Shown one piece after another: positions 47,031 through 61,381 of a stretch of 64,000 bases of DNA. The position numbers and the translations under genes are program-made. How positions within the stretch are numbered: position 1 is the first letter of the stretch; every line of letters starts with the position of its first letter. The notes beneath the pieces were generated by a model, which ran no database searches, was not told the DNA's origin, and was given only the letters and a program-made list of their open reading frames with translations. The DNA comes from Sorex araneus (Eukaryota; Chordata; Mammalia; Eulipotyphla; Soricidae): the NCBI RefSeq assembly GCF_027595985.1, contig NC_073313.1, positions 107,812,552 through 107,876,551 on the forward strand. Reading direction: 5' to 3'.

Positions 47031-48195
47031 CCAGCCAGCACTATCTCTGACCATAATTCTGGGAAAGGGGCCATTGTAGAGGCCTATCCCAGAAGGGTTG
47101 CAGAATGTAGGCAAATGTTTGCATTACTCACACTAGCACTAGCCTTGAAAACACATGAGCTGATCAGTGCTGTTGCATCTTTCCAGTTCAAGAACCTCTT
47201 TCTACTCAGCCACGGGATGAGGGAGTGGAGAATGAGTGCCCCCTTCCCTTTCTTTGGCTGGTCCCTATCTTGTATGTTGACAAATACAAATCCCTTAAAC
47301 ATGTTCCCACTCATGGGAAGCTTGGGCGAGTCCAAAATACCACTTAGCTGGAAATGCTAGTTAGTTGAAAAGTATGTGACGAAACTCCCGCTTTTGAAAT
47401 TCCTTCTTTCAAATCTCCTGCTGTTCAGGCAATGGCTGTGACTCTCAGCAACTTCCTGTCAGTTAAAATGTGATTTAAACATTGTATTGTGTACCAGTTG
47501 TGCTTCCTGTTTTACAATACCTAAATTTAATACTGTCTTCCTGCCCTTTCTATGTGGCAGGTGATTCAGAAATTTATGCTGGTCTCTGTGTGGGGGTTAA
47601 CCCCTACTATCCTTTCTTTCTGTCCCACAAATGAATTCCTGCTCCCCACCCCTTCAACCAGTAGGCACACTAAAACTTTCTTTTCCTCTCCAGACATCAA
47701 GACAGCTTTTGAGAGGGATTAGTTTTATCTGTACTCCTCTCTCTCTCCTGATCATGGTAAGAGCCTAATAACATTCAGAGAGCAGGTTCACAGTAAGAAA
47801 CAGGACTTTGTCATTGAATGTCATTCTTTATGAATACCAACCTATTCTTACACAATTACCTAACTTCTCTGTCTGCCATGCACATTCCAGCTGGGTAGCA
47901 AGACAGTCACATTGTGGGAACAGAAATAATCTCCTCCACTCAGCAAATCACGATCATGTTCTGTGCAGGGTGGTTTCCACAAGCTGACACTTCCTAAGTG
48001 GGGTGGCTACAACTCAGCTCCCATGCCACTCACTCTGAAGTGGAAGTCACATGGGACAAAACCCATAAAGCCAGCTTGATGCTTTAAGGGCCCTCGCCTG
48101 AGTAACTTTCCCCCAAAAGACTGAACTTTCATCCGTTCACAACTCTTAGCTCATACTGGGCTAATAAGTTTTTGCAGAAATTTAAAGTAGCTTCA
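47031..48195. other. Intergenic stretch with no recognised feature
   Basis: No exon or lineage-specific repeat was seen on either strand. The sequence is of mixed composition. Confidence 0.4.
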
Positions 48196-48197
48196 TG

Positions 48198-48375
48198 GGC
48201 TGGAGAGATTTTATAAGCAGGGAGTATACTTGCCTTGCATATGACGGATCAAGGTTGAATCCCTGGAACCATGTATGATCTTCCAAGCTCCACCAGGAGT
48301 TATCCCTGAACATAGAGCCAAGATTATTCCCTATGCACTGAAGGGTGTGCCCTCCCTGCCATCCAAAAACGAGAA
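48198..48375 (+). mobile_element. SOR-type SINE, forward, old
   Basis: GGGCTGGAGAGATTTTATAA, TTGCCTTGCATATGACGGAT, GGTTGAATCCCTGGAACC and CTCCACCAGGAGTTATCCCT are in order. Confidence 0.82.
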
Positions 48376-48649
48376 AGTGAAACAAAGCATAGTTCCATGA
48401 TTCTGATATAGTAAATATTAGTAAATATTAATGGCACTAGTAAATATTAATGGATCATGTTGAGTCTGACATATGGGAAAAAAGGCCAAAATGAAGAGGG
48501 TGAAGGAAGGCCAGCCTGCCAAAGACTTGCAAAATAACCGGGTATGTTGGGGCACCAGCAGTGGCTTTTACATCATCCTGGGAGATGTGGCATTCTGGTA
48601 CAACTGAGTTAAGTTCCAAAAATATTTGAGTCCACAAAAAGTGCATTTA

Positions 48650-48738
48650 GAGCCGGTGAGATAGCATAACAGGTAAGGCCCTTGTTTGCATTTGGTCTTC
48701 CTATGCTTGCTGGGTGTGGTACCAAAGTAAAAACAACT
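48650..48738 (+). mobile_element. SOR-type SINE, forward, internally deleted
   Basis: The head GAGCCGGTGAGATAGCATAA joins almost directly to the tail GCTGGGTGTGGTACCAAAG. The middle of the SINE is missing. Confidence 0.65.
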
Positions 48739-48984
48739 AAAGTACATTTAAATGTATAATATTTTTAAGTGAGGTAAGGTAACTCTATACATCAAGACCA
48801 TAAATGGCAATACCATTGTAAACATATTTCCTTAACTATAATACATTTTAAAAACTAGTCAAAACTCAAAGGGGACGTAGTGTGCTTCAGAGTGGCAGTG
48901 GACGACTCCAGTGGAATGCAGGTGCCAAGCTGAGTAGTTTCTATTCAAACAGTAGGAGTAGAAGGAGTGTTACTTTAACTGGTA

Positions 48985-49110
48985 TGTATGTATGTAAATA
49001 TATGCACACATACATATATATACGTATATATATATAATCTCGGACCTGACGTATGGGACATATCGGACCTGACATATCGGATCTGACATATATATCAGGT
49101 CCAATTCAGA
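48985..49110. repeat. TATG/ATAT microsatellite and short GGACCTGACATAT tandem
   Basis: GTATGTATGTATGTAAATAT and ATATATACGTATATATATAT lead into about three copies of a 16-18 base unit (ATCGGACCTGACAT, ATCGGATCTGACAT). An inverted copy, ATCAGGTCC, follows. Confidence 0.8.
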
Positions 49111-50144
49111 AGGTTCTGGCTACACTGGGTTTTATACTTGAGTCCAATAAGTACCCAGTTTTAGAAAATTACACAGTATAGCCCCTGTTCACTGTGACAG
49201 TCAGGACTTTATTATTGTATAGCCAAAACAAACCAACAACAACGAATAAAATGCTGAGACTATTCAACTGTCTTCTGTTGCCCTCATTACAAATTCTCAG
49301 AATCATCAAAATAGCCTCACTGTTTTCAAACTGTAATTGGCAACTCATTCTCAGCAGTTAATAAAGATCGCCCTGCTATCTAAAAGAACTTTCCTAACTT
49401 GATATAATTTGGTGGGTTGTTTTTCTCTCAGAATCTGGGATACTCAGAATTTTTTTTTCTCATACAATTTAATGGAACCGTTTTCCCAGACCTCCAAATT
49501 AACCTATCAAATCATATCAAGCAGAAATGTTCTACAGTTGGGAGGAGGAACCTGTATAAATTTGTTTTCTGTCAATAAAGTCCTGTTTTTAAATCTGATT
49601 TTTATCACAATGAGATGTTAATGAAGGTTAACTAAAAATTCCGGGAGGGTCTCCCCTCATGGACTAAAAACTGAAGAAGTTAGCAGCAGCCTTCTGACTT
49701 GGCTACTTCTAGAATAGGAGCATGAGCTCAAGGATGCCAGGGCAGGGGGTGAGCACAGCAGCGTGTAATGCAGCCACTACACAGCCACATGCTCCAGTCC
49801 AAGAACACACCCTCCATGCATATATAAACTCTGAACTAATGTGATCATCTGTCATGATGTAAATCTGCAAGTGCAAGTCAGTGTTTATTTATACAACGTG
49901 CAATCTGAGTGCCCTCCACAAGCTCTGGGTGGATACAGTTAGACAGTGTGAGATATGTAGTAACATCGAGTCATTTTGTGTGTTTGTGCTTTTTTTGTTT
50001 GTGTTGTTTTTTTGTTCTGCCAAGATCTGGGAATGCAAGTGTGGACTGGCTTGGGAACAGTGCTTGAGACTTAGTTCTTCAAACATGCTTGGGATTGGGG
50101 CTGAAGATTATAAGCAGTCTACCAGCATCAAGAAAGGTCTTTGA

Positions 50145-50319
50145 GGGGCTGGAGCGATAGCACAGCGGGTAGGGCATTTGCCTTGCACGTGGCCGACCCG
50201 GGTTTGATTCCCAGCATCCCATATGGTCCCCTGAGCACCCGCCAGGGGTAATTCCTGAGTGCAGAGCCAGGAGTAACCCCTGTGCATCGCCGGGTGTGAC
50301 CCAAAAAGAAAAAAAAAGA
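50145..50319 (+). mobile_element. SOR-type SINE, forward, young, with 15-bp TSD
   Basis: This is the most consensus-like copy in the window: GGGGCTGGAGCGATAGCACA, GGGTTTGATTCCCAGC, GTGTGACCCAAAAAG, A tail. AAGAAAGGTCTTTGA is at 50130-50144 and 50320-50334. Confidence 0.97.
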
Positions 50320-50679
50320 AAGAAAGGTCTTTGAAGATAGTAACCAAAACAGTACACCCAGGAATGGCCAGTTGCAACTGGCCATTCAGTGAAAAACCTT
50401 GGCAGACAGAAGGGAAACTATCAGAGTGTAGTAAACATGCTCACTTCAGTGTTTCACTTTTGCCTCAGGACTGCAGAAAGTGAGCGAAGCCATTCCCTGG
50501 AACAGGCATTCACTGACTGGGAAGTGCTTAGTGCAGAAGCAGATTCCTCTCTGCACTTGCATTTTGCCTTTCACAGCGGAGCACTTCGACATGGTAGTAT
50601 TTCCATTAACAGAGGAGAACTGCCTCAGCTCACACAGCCGTACTTCCTCTCTGAAGTAGTGCAGCCATTTTAAAGAAGT

Positions 50680-50850
50680 GAGGTTGGAGAGATAGTGCAG
50701 CAGGTAAGGTACTTACCTTCCATGTGGCAGACCTGGTTTCAATCCCCAGCACCCCAGATGGGTCTCTAAGCCCCACCAGTAGTGATTCTTGAGCACACAA
50801 CCAGGACTGAGCCCTGAACACCTCTTGGTGTGCCCACTTCCCTCGCAATA
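50680..50850 (+). mobile_element. SOR-type SINE, forward, old
   Basis: GAGGTTGGAGAGATAGTGCA, CTGGTTTCAATCCCCAGCAC, CACCAGTAGTGATTCTTGAG and CTTGGTGTGCCCACTTCC are in order. It is the last SINE before the AMMECR1 3'UTR. Confidence 0.82.
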
Positions 50851-52115
50851 ATGCCCAGTGAGGCATCAAATTTAAAGAAGAAATGTTGGAACTCTGAGGA
50901 AGAATTTAGGTAGGTGAAGAGTTATAAGTGAGGTTGAAATCTGCCCAGATCATTCAGTTAAACACTAATACGATCTATAAAAAACATTGTGGGCTCATTA
51001 AATTACTTCACTCTACCTGAACCTGTTCACATTGTGTAAATCATTACGAAGTCCAATGTACCATTAAACATGAATGGCAAACTAGTAAGCTCTGAGTGGA
51101 CAGCTGGCTCACTGAAGCACTATTTGAAACCACAATAGTCCTCTAGAGTCTGAGATGACTGTTTTTAGCCACTGATTGACAGAAACACCTGTCATAAAAT
51201 TCTCCTAGGGTGGGGCTTTGGAGCAATGGAACAGAAAATCGTCCTGCATGTATTCACTTGCAATTAATCCTGAAATGTGCATGATGAAATAGGGAGGAAA
51301 GAGCAAATGATTTAGAAAGAGCGGTGTTATTGCAATGATGCCCTTGGTAGCCTTTCCAAGGGGAAAGAGAAGGCAACAGCTGGTAGAGGTAGTGCACCCA
51401 GAGATGACCTTCTTAATATCGGCACCTACTATCTGGCTCTTGAAAGTTGGTAGCGCCCATTGTGTAGTTCAAGATTCAGATGTTTTCCCCAAATACAGGT
51501 TGGGTATAAACTCCATCTCCTACCACACTAGAACTAGAAAATTGATGACTAGTTTCTTTTGAGTGGCATGCCTATCTATATTTATGAATAGACAAGACCT
51601 GAGCAGCCACATCCCTTGGTCATTTATTTTCAGATTCTGACTATATTGAAAATATGTCAACATTTTGATGGCAGGAGAAAATTTTCTAGCTCTCAGAGGA
51701 TGTCACTGGAAAGCGCTGCTATTGCTCTCTACCAGCTGGCAAATGGGTAGCTGTCAATAACACACAGACTGCTTTGGAGAGCACTTTGGAAAGGGCTTAA
51801 ATGTAGCTATGTTCCCACCAGTATTCAAGCTTGTATGTATGCTTCAGATCCATGACCAGATTGCCCAATAAAGGCTAGAATCTAGCACCATGTCAGGATT
51901 CAGGATGAGGCCAAAGTGTGACACTAGCAAATCATCTCGTAGGGTGGGTGGCTGTCTGAGTGTTAGTTGGGGGAAAATCAGCATTCCTTCCTTAATCATT
52001 ATTTCAAAATCTTCAGGCCACTACTGTGTTAGTAAAAAGTACCCATGACAATAGGACCCCACAGTGACTGCCAGTTAAAGAAGGGAAACAATAAATGGTA
52101 ACTCAGTTTTAACTT

Positions 52116-52121
52116 TTTATT
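52116..52121 (-). terminator. AMMECR1: Probable distal polyadenylation signal of AMMECR1
   Basis: The minus strand reads CCCAATAAAAAGTT. A T-rich element (ATTTATTGTTTCCCTTCTTT) follows some 20 bases further on, as expected beyond a cleavage site. Confidence 0.6.
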
Positions 52122-52523
52122 GGGTAAATTATTTTAAAGGTAATAACAATAGTGTCAAAACTACTACAATATCTTTCCACAGCCATACCTTACAGACCCA
52201 TATAAACCTCATTTTTCTTTTAGCTCATGAGCAATATTTAAAGCCATACAATGTCATATAAAATGCCCACTTCCAATAGTTTCTTCAAACTATTAAGCAA
52301 TTAAATGTGGAAGGAAGGAGGATCAAGTTACACTTGAAGGGGTTTCAGGTAATCTGTGATGTTTTACTGTTATCAAAAAAAAAAAGTTACTAAGAAAGAA
52401 AAGAGCTACTCCAGGTAGCTTTTGCTCATTACAAGTCTTCACCATTGTGTCGCCAAGATTTCATTATGCTGGTGACTGAGTCAGTGTAATTTGGGGGCAC
52501 ATATAAAACACTAAAATAACTTA

Positions 52524-52577
52524 GAAACTAGGTCCAAATATTTCAATAGTGAAACTAGGTCCAAATATTTCGATAGT
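52524..52577. repeat. 27-bp tandem duplication in AMMECR1 3'UTR
   Basis: GAAACTAGGTCCAAATATTT plus CAATAGT is followed at once by the same 27 bases with a single A to G change (CGATAGT). Confidence 0.95.
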
Positions 52578-54119
52578 AATCCATTTTGCTATACAAAAAG
52601 AGTCTGAGGTTGTTATAAAAGTTTGTTTTCTCAGTGCGTCTATGTACCAGCGTAGTTACTGGGTCCAGAGCAAAACAAAAGGTTTATTTTCTTCTGAAAC
52701 AGTAATAAAAAAACAAGGAAAAAACATATCTCTGTATATAAAGAATCGATGCTGGTCTTAAGAATAATGTACCAGAAACCCTTAAATTGATAGGCACACA
52801 ACAGGTTTCCGCTTCTTAAAAAATAAAAGGAAAGCCACCAGTTCATTTAAATGGAGGAGGTGCTCACACCCCTCAAATAAACTTAAATCAATTTCACATC
52901 ACTAGCAAAAATCACTTAGAAACTGTACAAAAATAAAAAAAAGTTAACACATTTAATCCTGCAAGGTTTTTGTAAGGACTGGAAGGCAGGCTTTTGGAGC
53001 AGCATTTGGGCATGGCAGGGGGCTTCTTTGGTTTGATCTAACGCACATAAGAGATGGAACCTATTCCAGATGACAGTTTTGAATTTCCTGCACATTTCAA
53101 GACATGAAAAGAGGCCAGTATACAAACTTCCGGTGTGCCGGGACTGGATGCACTGGACTGAAAATTTTCTAACTGCTTTAAGTGGGGTGAGGAAAAAAGA
53201 GCAAGCCTTTCACTTCCTCTGTCAATTACATACTGACCTCTCACGATAGGGGAATCTGGAACGGGTAGTAGCACATTCTTGTGCAGTCAGAAGGCCACTT
53301 AATGGGGCGAGGGGAGGTAGTGGGCAGGGAGGGGACAATTGTTCTTTTAGAATCTGGTACCTGGCTAACTTTTAGGACAAGAAAACACTTTCAGAAATGG
53401 GAGCTGTCTGCTATATACCAAAGTAAAACACACAATATTTTTCAAGAAAAGAAATACCCAGTTGCATTTGAAAACGGAAAACATAAATTGAACTAATAAC
53501 ATTGAAAAGGGGCTATGTAAACTTTGTGCTACTCAAATGAAGTTCAAGTATTACGTCCGAGCTGTTTAAAGATCACTGAACTTATACAATATTCTGGTGA
53601 TAAGAGTGCAATTCACATTTGTGTTTCTGAACAAATAAACCACAACTGGCTAAAACACAACCTGTGCAATTAGAATCTTTGAGTTAAAAAACACATGCTA
53701 CATATTTCAACATGTTCAAAGTTAAGTCAAACCACATATTTAACAACTTTGCAATATACGAGGAAGGTGAAAGGGTCTAGCATTCATTTGTTTGAAGCAC
53801 ACCATTACAGTTTGTATAACACCCTTTACACTATAAAGTCTTTTAGTCAACATCTACTTGAAAGACAAGAATGCACTGTGCATTAATTAGATACAAAAGG
53901 AGACAAAACTATCCTTTTCCCCCAAGCCATGGTGGGAAATATTGCTGACCTCGTCCTCTAAAGCCTGCAGGATGGTTATTTCTTCAGTATAACATTATTA
54001 CACTGGTAAGAAAATCTGTATAACATCTGCATGTATCAAGAATCTTTAAAAAATCTGATATGATTTTAGAGTCCGCATGACCAGTTTCGTGACCTGCTCA
54101 AGACTGATTAGCACCGTAA

Positions 54120-54178
54120 AACACACATATGTATGTATATGTATATGTATATGTATATATACACACATATGTGTACTA
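54120..54178. repeat. TATG/TATA/CA microsatellite
   Basis: ACACACATATGTATGTATAT continues as TATG and TATA units and ends ACACACATATGTG. It is partly self-complementary. Confidence 0.9.
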
Positions 54179-56340
54179 GATCTTTTCTTTTTTGAAAAAG
54201 TCTAACCACGAGCTCACCCAGGACGAGGAGCCTATTGAACTGATGAGATGATGGATACGATGGATCAATATTGGTCTATTTTGTCTCTCTTCAGTTTGCT
54301 TGTTTTAAAACATTTACTTTTTTGCAGCAGACAATATCATTAAGCTTGTGCTCAGTTTCCCTATAAGGGCAAGAAAAAGTTTCTATCAGGTAGCCATTTC
54401 ATTTTATTCTGAAAGACTAATCTGCTCTAAGATGCTCCCAAGTAGAAAAGGGCTCAACGTTCCTTTGTAAAGCCCAGCAGCAGCTAGCTTTCTCTGACTA
54501 ATCTCTACGTTCCGTGGAACTGGCTACTGAGATTCCGTTTTAGGCTAACAATTGGCTTAATAGTTAAGGCATCAAAACTGAAAATGGTTATTTCAACAAC
54601 AGACTCTGTGGATGAAGGAATACCAACAAACTTCTAAGAACTCTCTTAAAAAAAACTAAAGCGCACAATGGCAAGCAGAAGGAAGTGAGCCAACAACTAC
54701 ACAAAGTAGAAAAGGGTTTTTGAATTCTGAACTAGCCATCTGTTGCTTGTCACAGCAACTATATGTATAAACTATGCCATTTTGTTACTAGGTAACATTT
54801 TATAGCTTTAGACTACATATTCTGCACCACATTTACCCTAGTCATCACTTGATATACTGATTTCCTGTTTGAAAAATTATATATACAGTGTTTATATATA
54901 TATACACACACATGTATACATACATAAACATATACATACAATTTACCATCATTACCCTTATGAAGGTAATGTTTCTCTAGGACCATTTGATTTTTCTCAG
55001 GATATATGTATTCTGACTTCCTCATGGCCTAGGACTAGTACTGCAAATGGGCTGGGCTCTAATTCTTTCAAATATAAATGCCAACTCCATTTTTGTATAT
55101 GTAACATAACATTAACATAGTAAATGTATTTTCATCGAAAGTATGTAGTGCAGAATGAGACTCAAGCTGTTTCCTAATATTTCCAAAACTTCAGTATTGC
55201 CCTTAAGACAAGCTATCAAAACCATGGCATATATGAACTTTTGTTTCATTATAGATTATCTTTGCCATTTCTTAAAATGGTTGCTATAATTGTCTCTGGC
55301 CAATCATGACTTAAATGATATCTAAAGCTAACAAATTTAAATTAATATAGTAGACAAATGTCTTTTTGGTTATTTGCTCAAAATATTTTTTCTGTTTAAA
55401 AAAATACTTAAGGGTAAGGAATTTGTCTAATATGTTGTTTCATTTATAGAAACAATAAAATTTTTATAAGAATATTTCTCTAAATTGCCTTTTTTCCTAA
55501 TCCCTTTTATTTTCATTTAGTTATATTCTTTTCAAAGGCACTAAGTTCTGTGTCTGCTCTCTGATATTCATAGCTCTTCAAAAATGATTTCCATAGCATA
55601 TCTGAAACATAACTTGTACTTTCTTGAAACAATGTTTCAGTTTGAAAGTCAATTCTATAATGTGATGAGACAGTCTCTCCTATAACCAGCACAGTAGACA
55701 TAAATGATTTTTCTCTCTCTGTGACCAGCCCTATCACAGACCTTTGAATATTTTCTACTAGAAATAAAGATTATATATTTTAATCATGGGGGAAAAAGTA
55801 TTCTTACGAAGTAGAAACCCATGTAATAGACTATCTTAGCAAAATAAAAGTTTAGACAAATTTGATAGTAATAAATGATGAACTGAATTTTCTATGAATT
55901 ACTTGCAAACTTAACTAGCAAATTACCTATCTTACTGAAGAAAACTAAAGAAAATCCTACATTAAATCCTTTAAAACTGCACAATTTCTTCCATCCACAG
56001 TTGAAAGAAGGAAGGCAAGACAGGAAGAAAGACAAGGACAGAAAGATAGAAACTTACTGAGATAGCAAAGCAAAACTCTATATAATATTGTAAGAAAAAA
56101 CACCTCAAAGTTATATATGCTGCAAAAAATTATCTAAAATAGTAAAACAGAATCTTTTCAAATGCCATTTCCTACCCGTTACCATGATGATGTTAACTAA
56201 CAATGTTGAATCTTCACCATGGCAACGGAAACTATCATCATAAAATGGTACAATAAAAGAGATAGCTAGACCAAGAAGGGGTAGGGTCTCCTTGGAAGAG
56301 GTCTGCAGAGAGGCCCATTGACTGGTTGTGCGGCTCAGTG

Positions 56341-56478
<138 letters not shown>

Positions 56479-56529
56479 TTAACAAGAAAGAGGTAACATG
56501 CCAGTAATCAACGCCAGGAGGAACCTTGG

Positions 56530-56960
56530 AGACAATTTTATTGAATCATCATGAGATACAGAGTTACAAAATTATTCATGATTGGGTTTCGGTCATACAG
56601 TGTTTCTACATCCACCCCTTCACTGCTGTACATTTTCCACCACCAACGTACCCAATTTCTGCCCCCACCACCCCAAGCCTACCTCTATGGCAGGCGCACT
56701 CTCTCTCTCTATCTCTCTCTCTCTATCTCTCTCTACCTTCAGTATCTGTACCCGCTCCGTCTCTCTCCCCCTCTTCCTCTCCTTTTAGGCATTGTGGTTT
56801 GCAGTACAGGTACTGAAAGGTTATCATGGATATCACTTTACCTCCTTTCAGCAACCAGTTCTCGTCCAGAGTGATCATTTCCAACTATCATTGTCAAAGT
56901 GTTCCCTTCCTAGCTGCATCCCCACCTCCTTGCGCCAAGCATCCAATTGTGGACCAGTCA
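56530..56960 (-). mobile_element. L1 3' end, reverse (sense to AMMECR1)
   Basis: TTTTATTGAATCATCATGAG, ATTGGGTTTCGGTCATACAG, CACCCCTTCACTGCTG, a C-rich tract, CT runs at about 56698-56736 and GGCATTGTGGTTTGCAGTAC follow the L1 3' order. Its tail reads AATAAA on the minus strand at 56537-56542. Confidence 0.88.
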
Positions 56961-56989
56961 TCCTGTGTCTCTACTGCCTTTGCTTGGAG

Positions 56990-57125
56990 ACAGTTTTATA
57001 CACCAGGAGACAGAGAACCAGAGAGAAGCAGTGGCTTACCCAATGGCCTACAATGCACAAGTAGCAGCACTGCGATCAAAACCATGGAATCCAGTCCCAA
57101 CTCAGTGATCTTTTCACTCTACAAC
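56990..57125 (-). mobile_element. MIR-like fragment
   Basis: GGCTTACCCAATGGCCTACA, GTAGCAGCACTGCGATCAAA and CAGTGATCTTTTCACTCTAC match the MIR block order (tail-to-head on +) GACTTGCCCAAGGTCAC, GTGGCAGAGC, CTCTTTCCACTAC. Confidence 0.5.
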
Positions 57126-57637
57126 TTTTTAAAATGAGAAATTGCACACTTACCTCTGATTTGATAACAGGATGAGACACAGGAAAGCTGACCTATTACC
57201 ATCATACATGAGTCTTATTCATTTGACTCTCTTTCCTTCTGATATTTTCTACCACTCCCTCTTTAGCCAATCCTTTTCCTCTCTCCACTAGACCTAGTGA
57301 ACCTACGTCTTGCAAAAACAGCAACGAAGCCTTGTTTCTTTATTTGAAGACAGTATTCAACATCAATGATAAACCAGTCAAAATGTCATTGCAAAATCAA
57401 AAACTCATCCTTAATACTGGTATTCAAGACACTCTCATTGCCCCCATCTCTAGCTTTTTTCATTGTCACTCTTCACAAACTAACAGTAGTGTTTTCTACC
57501 TTCAATCTTTATCTTGTACCCTTCCTGTGCTCCGGGGGGGGGGGTTTCCTGCCTCACTCTTCTATGAAAACTGGTCTTTCAGAAAAGTTACCCCTCACTC
57601 AGCTTTCTTCTTCCTCATGACAGTGCTCACCACTAGT

Positions 57638-57782
57638 TTTTGGTGAGCCACAGTTCTCAGGGCTTATTTCTAGTGCTGCGTTCAGTAATCATTCCTGGCA
57701 AGCTCATAAGACCACATGGATGCTAGGGATTAAACCTGGGTCAGCTGTGTGCAAGACAAGTGCACCGATCACTGCACTGCTG
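57638..57782 (-). mobile_element. SOR-type SINE, reverse, old
   Basis: GTGAGCCACAGTTCTCAGGG, CAGTAATCATTCCTGGCAAG, GGATTAAACCTGGGTCAGC and GTGCAAGACAAGTGCACC are in order. The tRNA-like end fades into a minisatellite. Confidence 0.78.
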
Positions 57783-57890
57783 TACATCCCTACTGCCCTG
57801 TACTGCCTATACATCCCTTTGCATCCTGTACTTCCTGTACAGCCTGTACATCCTGTACAGCCTGTACATCCCTGTACTGCCCTGTCATCA
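57783..57890. repeat. CCTGTACAGC/CCTGTACATC minisatellite
   Basis: About ten imperfect units of a 10-base motif are arranged head to tail. The clearest are CCTGTACAGCCTGTACATC, repeated twice in the middle. Confidence 0.9.
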
Positions 57891-58741
57891 CTACTTTTCT
57901 GCTTTCTTCTGTAACAGATTATACAAATCTATGTTTCCCTGCTTGTACCTTACCTCTAACTACCCATCCTACACACATGCCTTGTAGGATTTTCCTAAAT
58001 GTCTACCTTCAGTTTTTCTGCCTCTATACTTGGTCCCCTCTCAATGAACCCCACCATTGTACATTTAGACGTTATTTTTACAGATGATCCTAAATCATCA
58101 TCCAGCTATGGGCTCTACACACGTACATTTTCAGCAACCTAGTAGATTGTTCTTATAGAGTACTATCCTAAGCAGAACTTCTAAACCAAAATCAATGCAT
58201 AAATACGACTCTCTGGTCCTTCTCTTGGTTAAAGGGGTCAACTTGGTTCCTTCTAACGACTTGGGTCTGTTCCTCTTTCCTATTTTTGGATAACGTCTGA
58301 GTCTTTCGATTGCTTCCACAATGATTTATTTTTATTTATTCTCTTCTTTCTTCCTGTTCCACTGCCACATATCCTGGTAAAAGTTTCCATTATATACCTT
58401 GTTTGGATTACTGCTACAGATTCTTAAATAGTAGCAATGATTCCTAACTCATTTTCTGGTCCCATATTCCAACCTTGTACTTTCCCAAATCCATCTGTTT
58501 AAAACCCCACAGTGGCTAGCTCTGCCTATACAATTAGATCTACAGTCTCTATATAATTTGTTACTCAAGATTTTCTATGATCTGACGCGACCTACACTCT
58601 AGACCATATTTTCCTCCAATGACCATCATATATATAAAAAAGAAGAGAGATAATAAAAGACTTAGCTGAAGACTCCTTAAAAACTTGATCTGATTCTGCC
58701 AGCTACATGCTTTAACTTAAGAGTTCACTTCAAATTCAGAC

Positions 58742-58900
58742 TAAAGAGGTATAACATGTAGGTGCTTGCCTTGCTGAATTGTGCTGATCCATTTTCGATC
58801 TATGGCACCATATAAGATCCTCCATGTACCACTTGGAGTGATCTCTGAGCACAGAGCCAAGAGTAAACCCTTAGCACAGCCAGATGTGCCCCCAAAGCCT
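58742..58900 (+). mobile_element. SOR-type SINE, forward, old
   Basis: AAGAGGTATAACATGTAGGT, GCTTGCCTTGCTGAATTGTG, GATCTATGGCACCATATAAG and CAGAGCCAAGAGTAAACCC are in order, highly diverged. Confidence 0.65.
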
Positions 58901-59724
58901 AGTTAATCCATTTCCTCTATATCTCTAAAATACTCTACCCATTCTTGAAGTCCAGCCTCAATCCCACCTCCTGTGAAACATTTTACCATCCATCAACTCT
59001 CTAATGATTTATACTACTTTACAATCTCATGACACCCATCACATTCTGCCTTATATTAATAAATATTTTTGTGCACCCGTTTTATTCTTCTAAAATGTGA
59101 ATATAAATGAGGATCGATGGAGACATTTTCAAACTCGTAACTCCTCAGAGCTTAGAACTGTCTCTTTATAGATTACAGGCATTCACTGTGGTTTTATGGA
59201 ATTGAAATTAGTGGAAACAGCAACGCATTTCCCCAAAAAAATGTTTGATAGCTCCCTTTTAAAAATAAGTATTCCTATTGTGCCATGCTGGAATTTTATT
59301 TAGCATTTATGAGTCTAGCCCAATTATATTTTCAGCAGGCTTTCATGGTAGACTTCTATTTTTGCCAAATTCTAAGGTTAATTCAAATCTGAGAGCTGCT
59401 TATCAGAACCCTAGGGTTCTGCTAAGCAGTGTTAAAAGCGAGCCAACTAGCTAATTCATGTAACTTCCTTCAATAATGTAGTCTGAAGTCTTAGAGGGCT
59501 TGCTTATACAACACCAGAGTAATCCCACAGAGCTAAAAATGGGAAGGATGGACTCAAACATCATATAGGCTTTACTGCCAAGCAGAGTTCCTTTGTATCC
59601 ACCCTCAGTATGGCCCCAACATTCATTTCCATGCTGTTTTAGAAAAAAAGAAGCAAGCATAGTTAGGGAGACAAAGCAATCAAAGAGTTATAGGCATATA
59701 CAGAAAATGTACCAGATTGCCTTA

Positions 59725-61381
<1,657 letters not shown>

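Larger units (their letters stand above)
52095..56340 (-). other. AMMECR1: AMMECR1 3'UTR
   Basis: About 4.2 kb follows the AMMECR1 stop codon on the minus strand. It is A/T-rich and has no SINE or L1, although both flanks do. The distal AATAAA is at 52116-52121. Other AATAAA hexamers on this strand at about 52683, 54402 and 55506 could give shorter forms. A 27-base tandem duplication lies at 52524-52577, and TATA/CATA microsatellites at 54120-54175 and 54890-54915. The left limit is inferred. Confidence 0.7.

Noticed and set aside
50161..50225. tRNA gene, from A- and B-box-like sequences
   Set aside because: The boxes belong to the SINE head. No cloverleaf with a proper anticodon stem is visible, and the copy has a SINE body and target duplication.
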